Shown here one piece after another: positions 14,798 through 19,216 of a stretch of 19,216 bases of DNA (the first letter of the stretch is position 1; every line of letters begins with the position of its first letter). The DNA is from Parvularcula sp039198765. GTDB taxonomy: Bacteria > Pseudomonadota > Alphaproteobacteria > Caulobacterales > Parvularculaceae. The DNA lies in the NCBI GenBank assembly GCA_039198765.1, contig JBCCTF010000069.1, positions 1 to 19,216 of the forward strand. The letters are read 5' to 3'. The notes beneath the pieces are model-generated. The model saw nothing but the letters and a program-made list of their open reading frames with translations. It did not search any database and was not told the origin of the DNA. The position numbers were made by a program, and so were the translations under genes.

Positions 14798-15689
14798 CAC
14801 GTACCTCTCTGCCGAGTACGCGGCCCGCGATTGTGGATTGTTCAACAAATGCCAGGCCGCTGTCCTTCTCAGCCTCGCGACTCGACGGAACCCTGAAACG
14901 GGACGCTGCGACCCCTCTCAGGATCGCATAGCCTTTGACACACGATACACGGAGAAGTCTGTCAGGGAGGCGCTGGAGGGGCTTACAGCCCTTGGCGCGA
15001 TCACGGCTGACCGGCGAAACGGGAAGCGATCTGCGAGCTTCTACACGCTCAACATCGACATGCTGGTTCGCGCTTCCAAGATCATGGATCGTGCTCACGA
15101 TATGAACCATCGCAGGAAACTGGCGGGGGAGATCAACACGCAGCTGGAGGCGCGGTCCAAAGCGTCACCAGGCAAGGTCCTGTCTTTCGATGAAGCCTGC
15201 GAGGTTGTGGAAAACGTGGGTCGGAACGTGACGAGACCGGAAGACATTACCGGTCTCAGTCCGGAAGCCACTACCGGTCTCGATGATCGAGTCCGGAAAT
15301 TAGAGCCGGTGAGACCGGTAATTCACGCCCCTGAGTCCGGTAGCCACTACCGCCAAAGAGAAAGAGAAGATAAAAAGAAAGAACGGCACGCCGAGCACGA
15401 GGTGTGGTGTGTGATACGGCGTCACAAAGGTGACGCCGCCACGGACAATGCCAAACAACTGATCCGATTGCACCCGATTGAGACGGCGCAGGCTTGGCGG
15501 GGTCATGAGGGGGTGGCGACTATCGAGCTTACAGGACGAACACCAGGGCGAGCGGCCTACTATGCTCGATCTCTCAACGACGCAGAGCTGTTTCTTGATG
15601 ATGGGCGGCGCATCCGCTTCGTTGACAAGGGCGCTCACGTAACCACCGACGCTCCGAACGTCGTGCCGATGAAGCGAGGTGTTGCATAA
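14790..15689 (+). CDS. Winged-helix (HTH) phage replication-type protein
   Basis: This 299-residue protein has an N-terminal winged-helix domain, about residues 15-88, of the kind found in phage and plasmid replication initiators: AVLLSLATRRNPETGRC, the recognition region DRIAFDTRYTEKSVREALEGL and the wing LGAITADRRNGKRSASFYTLN. A linker at about 145-200 is encoded by repeated GAGWCCGG boxes and a purine-rich tract, then a basic stretch (REREDKKKERHAEHE) leads to a C-terminal domain of unknown fold. ATG 14790 has GGAGG 6 nt upstream. The arrangement, an initiator carrying repeats within its own gene, resembles lambda O. Helicase-loader or initiator function is inferred; a plain transcription regulator is the alternative. 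Confidence 0.7.
   Translation: MPDTYLSAEYAARDCGLFNKCQAAVLLSLATRRNPETGRCDPSQDRIAFDTRYTEKSVREALEGLTALGAITADRRNGKRSASFYTLNIDMLVRASKIMDRAHDMNHRRKLAGEINTQLEARSKASPGKVLSFDEACEVVENVGRNVTRPEDITGLSPEATTGLDDRVRKLEPVRPVIHAPESGSHYRQREREDKKKERHAEHEVWCVIRRHKGDAATDNAKQLIRLHPIETAQAWRGHEGVATIELTGRTPGRAAYYARSLNDAELFLDDGRRIRFVDKGAHVTTDAPNVVPMKRGVA
15233..15350. repeat. Iterated GAGWCCGG boxes, candidate replication origin
   Basis: GAGACCGG or GAGTCCGG occurs on the plus strand at 15233, 15289, 15311 and 15333 and inverted (CCGGTCTC) at 15250 and 15274, with partial copies between. A longer unit CCGG(A/T)AGCCACTACCG appears twice (15261 and 15337). The repeats lie inside the replication-type gene, followed by a purine-rich tract, as in lambda-type origins. 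Confidence 0.6.
15355..15383 (+). other. Purine-rich, low-GC tract next to the iterons
   Basis: These 29 bases are A and G only, apart from one T, and stand out from the GC-rich surroundings. They would serve as the easily melted segment of an origin, although they also encode a charged linker. Confidence 0.4.
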
Positions 15690-15749
15690 CCGGCGGGACA
15701 ATCCAGCGTCGAAAGGCCAGCACAGCCGTGAAACAGGCAAGGATACAAC

Positions 15750-16493
15750 ATGGAAGAACGCAGCATACGGATTAATTCGACTCTCGCTGCTACCTTTTTC
15801 GCAGCCGGATTGGGCTTGGTTGCCCAGTCGCTCTTCGCAACTCTCAGGGCTCAGTACATCGTCGGAGCCATAGTTTTCCTCATCGGAATGGCCTTCCTTG
15901 TATTCGCCTGGGGAGCATTTCGACGAGCTACAGGACCTCGCCCTCAGAGCTGGACGCTTCCGCAAGCGTTCTACTGGCTCTCCGACGGAAAGGTCTACTC
16001 GCCTCAGGTCTCACTTGAGAGATTTGTCGCCGATGAAGTTTTTGAGCGTCAGGAACGCGCTTACACAGATAGGGGCCTGGATTTTGATGGAGCTCCAAAT
16101 GGTCTCACTCGCGAGGAACTCGATGAGATCAAAAATAAAAAGATAGTTATACTTCCGTGGATCTATGAAGCTGCAGCACGAGGCGACATTTCTGTCAAAT
16201 CAGCACTCTATCACAACCAGCTCGTTTATGATTTCGAGATTCCCCCAAGTCTGTTTCTTAGTACAATGAGCTTTAGTACGCATACTCATGGCTACTTGCT
16301 GAAATCCGGTTTGATAAATGAGCGGTTTTTCAATCCAATTATGTCGTCCGAGCAAATAATGAATCTAAAGGGCAATCCACCAATCGACCCAGAACTTCGG
16401 AGCCATTGGGATGACAACGTCGAAGAGTATGGAATGCATGCTGCAAAGAAAGACCCTGATTGGGTCCTTATTTGGAGAGCATTACGCGGGTGA
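15750..16493 (+). CDS. Unknown prophage membrane protein with two N-terminal helices
   Basis: This 247-residue protein is not recognised. Residues 11-30 and 36-56 are two hydrophobic helices with a short loop; the remaining 190 residues appear soluble, probably cytoplasmic given the basic residues after helix 2 (FRRATGPRPQ). The soluble part has aromatic-rich segments (LPQAFYWLSDGKVY) and ends WVLIWRALRG. Base composition falls in the second half (runs such as aaaaataaaaag near 16131), unlike the neighbours. AAGGA lies 6 nt before ATG 15750. It sits between the replication-type gene and the terminase genes, a place where phages often carry extra cargo. Superinfection exclusion or defence is a guess from this context only. 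Confidence 0.7.
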   Translation: MEERSIRINSTLAATFFAAGLGLVAQSLFATLRAQYIVGAIVFLIGMAFLVFAWGAFRRATGPRPQSWTLPQAFYWLSDGKVYSPQVSLERFVADEVFERQERAYTDRGLDFDGAPNGLTREELDEIKNKKIVILPWIYEAAARGDISVKSALYHNQLVYDFEIPPSLFLSTMSFSTHTHGYLLKSGLINERFFNPIMSSEQIMNLKGNPPIDPELRSHWDDNVEEYGMHAAKKDPDWVLIWRALRG

Positions 16494-16541
16494 TTCGAAC
16501 CGCATCGTTTAGCCAGCGTGAAGCCGATTAAGTGACTTAAC

Positions 16542-16569
16542 TTGATCCTTGTGCTGAGCATTTTATGCT
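16542..16569 (+). promoter_or_regulatory. Possible promoter of the terminase genes
   Basis: TTGATC (16542-16547) and TATGCT (16564-16569) are separated by 16 nt. The -10 abuts ATG 16570, so a transcript from here would start near the in-frame ATG 16579 and be leaderless. No ribosome binding site is visible for either ATG. Confidence 0.35.
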
Positions 16570-17058
16570 ATGGAAACTATGCTTTCAGAACCCGATACCG
16601 TGATCAAGAAATCCAAGTTCGCCCAAGAGCTGGGAGTGTCCAGATCGCGCGTAACGCAGCTTGTTGAACGTGGCCTTCCGACCACGGAGGATGGGCTCGT
16701 TCCTCTTGAAGAGGGGCGGAGATGGTACGAGCAGAACATCGGACCATCGCGCCGTAAAATCGCTCCCGCGAGCTCTGCAAGGGCTGAGCTGGACAAGCTG
16801 AAGGCAGAACGCGAACGCCTGAAAATCGCTCAGATAAAAGGAGAGCTGATACCGCGGGATGTCGCCAGCCGCGTGGTCTTCGAACGCGCTCGAATGGAGC
16901 GTGACAGCTGGACAGCGTTCGCCAGTCGGGTCTCAGCGACTATTGCCATGGAAACTGGCGCTGATCAGAGCAAGCTCTTCGCCGCTTTAGACCGAGAAGT
17001 GCGAGCACAGCTCCAAGAGCTGGCTGATGAGCCCCTGGATCAAACGATCGATGAATGA
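16570..17058 (+). CDS. Phage terminase small subunit-like protein (Nu1-type HTH)
   Basis: This protein of up to 162 residues has an N-terminal helix-turn-helix at about 14-40 (KSKFAQELGVSRSRVTQLVE), a coiled coil at about 70-95 (SARAELDKLKAERERLKIA) and a C-terminal helical part that would contact the large subunit. This is the layout of Nu1-like DNA-packaging proteins, which bind the phage cos or pac site and recruit the large terminase. The next gene, which overlaps it, is a GpA-type large terminase, supporting the call. The start could be ATG 16570 or ATG 16579; neither has a ribosome binding site. Confidence 0.8.
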   Translation: METMLSEPDTVIKKSKFAQELGVSRSRVTQLVERGLPTTEDGLVPLEEGRRWYEQNIGPSRRKIAPASSARAELDKLKAERERLKIAQIKGELIPRDVASRVVFERARMERDSWTAFASRVSATIAMETGADQSKLFAALDREVRAQLQELADEPLDQTIDE

Positions 17059-18892
17059 TGTCGCGTTCATCGATGCAGTTTGGCGCGAAGGCCTAGCGCC
17101 TGAACCACAGATCACAGTTTCTCAGTGGGCAGATCAACACAGACGCCTACCCTCCACCAGCGCCGAACCAGGCCGCTGGCGGACTGCCAGAACACCGTAC
17201 CTCGCCGAGATGATGGACGCGCTGTCGGTCAGCTCTCCTGTCGAACGCGTGGTCATCATGAAAGGCGCTCAGCTTGGAGGGACCGAGGTCGGGCTGAACT
17301 TCCTCGGATACACGATCCACAACGCCCCCGGCATTGCGCTTTTGGTCATGCCATCGGTCGATATGGTGAAGCGAAACACTCGTACACGGATCGATCCGAT
17401 GATCGATGCGACGCCGGAGCTGTCCGAACGGATCGCCCCCGCTCGTGCCCGCGATAGCGGAAACACCATGAGCCAAAAGGACTTTCCGGGGGGGTCACTG
17501 GTGATGACGGGAGCCAACTCTGCAGCCGCGCTTCGATCAACACCCGCTCGCTATTTGGTCCTCGACGAAATCGACGCCTACCCGCCTGATGTCGATGGTG
17601 AAGGTGACCCGGTGGAGCTCGCCATCCAGCGCACGATGACGTACGGCGGCAGAAAGAAAGTGCTTTTAATCAGCACGCCAACCATAAAAGGGCTGTCGCG
17701 CATTGAGGCGGCCTATGCCGAAACCGATCAGCGCCAGTTCTTTGTTCCCTGCCCTCACTGTGGCCACATGGAGCCAATCACCTGGAAGCGTGTGGTTTGG
17801 CGAAAAGGTAACCGAAAGAACGCTGAGCTGAAGTGCAGCAATTGCCCCATGGCCATCACAGAGGGGCATAAAGCTTCAATGATCGCCGGCGGTGAATGGC
17901 GGGCAACAAAACCAGGTGACGGCAAGAGCGTCGGCTTCCACATTTCAGCGCTCTACAGCCCTTTCACCACTTGGGGCCGTCTAGCGGTTGACTATGGCCG
18001 CGTGCACAAAGACCCGATCAGACTAAAGACCTTTGTCAACACAGCTCTTGGTGAAACATGGGAGGACCAGTCGGGCGAGATGATCGCTGGGCGCGAGCTC
18101 GACAAACGACGCGAGGTCATCGGCGACAGACTCCCCGACGGCGTCGCCGTGCTGACCGCAGGCGTCGATGTTCAGGACGATCGCTTGGAGGCACAACTCA
18201 TCGGTTGGGGTCGGGACGAAGAATCGTGGATTCTTCAGCATGCGGTCCTTCGTGGTGATCCTTCAGCGAAACACGTGTGGAACGACCTCGAAGAGTGGCT
18301 AAACCAGCGCTACGCACACCCGCGCGCTGTTCCAGATCTGGCAATTAGCGCCGCGTGCATCGACACAGGCGGCCATAACACCAGCTCGGTCTATGACTTC
18401 GTCGGCCCTCGCCTCAGGCGAAGAATCTGGGGTATCAAGGGGCGTGGTGGCCCTGGTGTCGCGCCTTGGCCGCGAAACCCTTTAAAGGGTTTGAAGCGAT
18501 CAGCCACAGTGTTCATGATTGGCGTCGATAGTTTCAAATTCGACCTCCATGGGCGGCTCAAAATCTCGGAGCCAGGACCTGGCTACATACACCTCGCGTC
18601 GACCCTCCCGGCAGATTTCACGGAGCAACTGACTTCCGAACGAGTCGTCACAAAGTACTCGAAAGGCCGACCGGTTCAGTCTTGGGTACTCCGGTCAGAC
18701 AGGCCCCGAAATGAAGCGCTTGATTGCTTCGTATACGGATCCGCTGCGTTAGCCGGGCTCAAATCAGCAGGGCTGCGTCTAAATACACAAGCGGATAACA
18801 TAAGCGCGCACCGCCTAGCTTCTGAGAAAACTGGACCAGGTGCTCCGCACGAAGTGAGCCGATCAATCAAAAGTCGCTGGCTCTCTCGATAA
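17051..18892 (+). CDS. Phage terminase large subunit (GpA family)
   Basis: This 613-residue protein is the DNA-packaging ATPase and nuclease. The N-terminal ATPase has a Walker-A-like MKGAQLGGTEVG at 70-81 and Walker B YLVLDEIDAY at 168-177, followed by LLISTPT coupling motif at 205-211. A zinc-binding pair CPHC (234-237) and CSNC (262-265) lies between ATPase and nuclease, as in GpA proteins. The C-terminal nuclease begins near AVLTAGVDVQDDRLE with its acidic residues. ATG 17051 gives MNDVAFIDAVWREGL, close to the usual family start; ATG 17027 in the same frame would add eight residues. It overlaps the small subunit gene by 8 nt (or 32). Confidence 0.94.
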   Translation: MNDVAFIDAVWREGLAPEPQITVSQWADQHRRLPSTSAEPGRWRTARTPYLAEMMDALSVSSPVERVVIMKGAQLGGTEVGLNFLGYTIHNAPGIALLVMPSVDMVKRNTRTRIDPMIDATPELSERIAPARARDSGNTMSQKDFPGGSLVMTGANSAAALRSTPARYLVLDEIDAYPPDVDGEGDPVELAIQRTMTYGGRKKVLLISTPTIKGLSRIEAAYAETDQRQFFVPCPHCGHMEPITWKRVVWRKGNRKNAELKCSNCPMAITEGHKASMIAGGEWRATKPGDGKSVGFHISALYSPFTTWGRLAVDYGRVHKDPIRLKTFVNTALGETWEDQSGEMIAGRELDKRREVIGDRLPDGVAVLTAGVDVQDDRLEAQLIGWGRDEESWILQHAVLRGDPSAKHVWNDLEEWLNQRYAHPRAVPDLAISAACIDTGGHNTSSVYDFVGPRLRRRIWGIKGRGGPGVAPWPRNPLKGLKRSATVFMIGVDSFKFDLHGRLKISEPGPGYIHLASTLPADFTEQLTSERVVTKYSKGRPVQSWVLRSDRPRNEALDCFVYGSAALAGLKSAGLRLNTQADNISAHRLASEKTGPGAPHEVSRSIKSRWLSR

Positions 18893-18948
18893 CTGGCTGT
18901 CGCCCATCGAAGCGCGAACCAGCTTGACCAGCAGAAAACCATCGACTA

Positions 18949-18973
18949 GACCCCCATCCACTTGATGGAGGTC
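18949..18973 (+). promoter_or_regulatory. Hairpin that hides the ribosome binding site of the next gene
   Basis: GACC (18949-18952) pairs with GGTC (18970-18973) and CCATC (18954-18958) with GATGG (18964-18968), with one mismatch and a 5-nt loop. The GGAGG at 18967-18971 that serves ATG 18976 is inside the 3' arm, so folding would reduce translation. Confidence 0.45.
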
Positions 18974-18975
18974 AT

Positions 18976-19216
18976 ATGCTGTCGATTAATGCTGTAGCCC
19001 GCCTAAGTCGCCTCACGAAGCCACAGATCGAGCAATTGGTGTATCGCTACGGCTACACGCCGTCCGGATCGGCTCCTCAAAAAGGAAAGGGTCGCGAGTT
19101 CACCCCAAGCGATGCTGTTAGGGTCGCCATCATCGGAGAGCTGCGTTCGCTTCAAGTCTCTTGGGAAAAGATCATTGAATTCGGACATGGTGGTCCTGAA
19201 GACTTAATCAATCCGA
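18976..19216 (+). CDS. MerR-like / winged HTH phage protein (cut off by window edge)
   Basis: The frame is open from ATG 18976 to the end of the window, giving 80 visible residues. It has the pattern of MerR-like DNA-binding domains: an N-terminal helix-turn-helix (INAVARLSRLTKPQIEQLVYRYG), a wing region ending GREFTPSDAVRVAIIGELRSL, and a following helix VSWEKIIEF. GGAGG lies 4 nt upstream of the start, within a hairpin. It follows the large terminase by 83 nt. Its role in the phage is unknown; a regulator of late genes or a DNA-packaging accessory is possible. Confidence 0.7.
   Translation, partial: MLSINAVARLSRLTKPQIEQLVYRYGYTPSGSAPQKGKGREFTPSDAVRVAIIGELRSLQVSWEKIIEFGHGGPEDLINP

Larger units (their letters stand above)
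14254..19216 (+). mobile_element. Left part of an integrated prophage
   Basis: From the attL candidate rightwards the genes are all on the plus strand, closely packed, and include a replication-type winged-helix protein with internal repeats, a small terminase subunit, a GpA-type large terminase and a MerR-like protein. Portal, capsid and tail genes would be expected to follow beyond 19216. No integrase or repressor is visible, so these would lie at the unseen right end, or this is a remnant or satellite. Confidence 0.75.

Noticed and set aside
15233..15350. CRISPR-like reading of the GAGWCCGG repeats
   Set aside because: The repeats are 8 bp, in both orientations and with irregular spacing inside a coding gene, unlike CRISPR repeats.
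16488..16510. tRNA-like GATTCGAACC motif
   Set aside because: The T-stem does not pair around it and no acceptor or anticodon arm is found; it overlaps the end of the gene at 15750-16493.

Overview
The window looks like a piece of chromosome from a GC-rich alphaproteobacterium, probably an aquatic or marine type. This rests on protein style (DUF1826 and MerC-like proteins, MipA/OmpV, a cNMP-domain thioredoxin reductase, a lipoprotein laminarinase-like GH16) and on a short sequence matching the 3' end of an alphaproteobacterial tRNA-Phe gene. No genus can be named. About the left 14.2 kb is host chromosome. From about 14254 to the right edge the sequence reads as the left end of an integrated prophage.

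Host part. (1) 1-5937: a divergent TetR repressor gene (partial) and a tripartite RND efflux operon (adaptor, permease, TolC-like outer-membrane factor), with a perfect 9+9 bp palindrome and repeated TGACA half-sites between them. (2) 6051-7664: a fusion of a cyclic-nucleotide-binding domain, a cysteine-free glutaredoxin-like segment and an FAD/NAD(P) thioredoxin-reductase fold that lacks the CxxC. (3) 9467-7674, minus strand: a tightly overlapping operon of MerC-like membrane protein, DUF1826 protein and SAM methyltransferase. The DUF1826 protein shows an HxD...H...R pattern like Fe(II)/2-oxoglutarate oxygenases. (4) 9775-10860: a GH16 endo-glucanase lipoprotein with a palindromic candidate operator upstream. 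(5) 10940-12393: MipA/OmpV outer-membrane protein divergent from a MarR regulator, sharing a 10+10 bp perfect inverted repeat. (6) 12789-13622: a second SAM methyltransferase, minus strand, with gene-poor DNA on both sides.

Prophage part. A 15-bp piece identical to my recollection of the 3' end of an alphaproteobacterial tRNA-Phe (minus orientation) lies at 14254-14268. Its orientation is what an attL should have if the element lies to the right and the intact tRNA is at the far, unseen end. Then come a hairpin-rich non-coding stretch, a small unknown ORF, and a winged-helix replication-type protein whose gene carries iterated GAGWCCGG repeats and a purine-rich tract, resembling a lambda-O-type internal origin. 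These are followed by an unknown two-helix membrane protein, the small and large (GpA) terminase subunits, and the start of a MerR-like protein whose ribosome binding site is inside a hairpin. No integrase, repressor or structural gene is in view.

The strongest leads are the attL fragment, the iterons inside the replication gene, the unknown membrane protein between replication and packaging genes, and the HxD...H pattern of DUF1826 in its three-gene operon. All identifications come from reading the sequence and from recalled family knowledge; no search was run.
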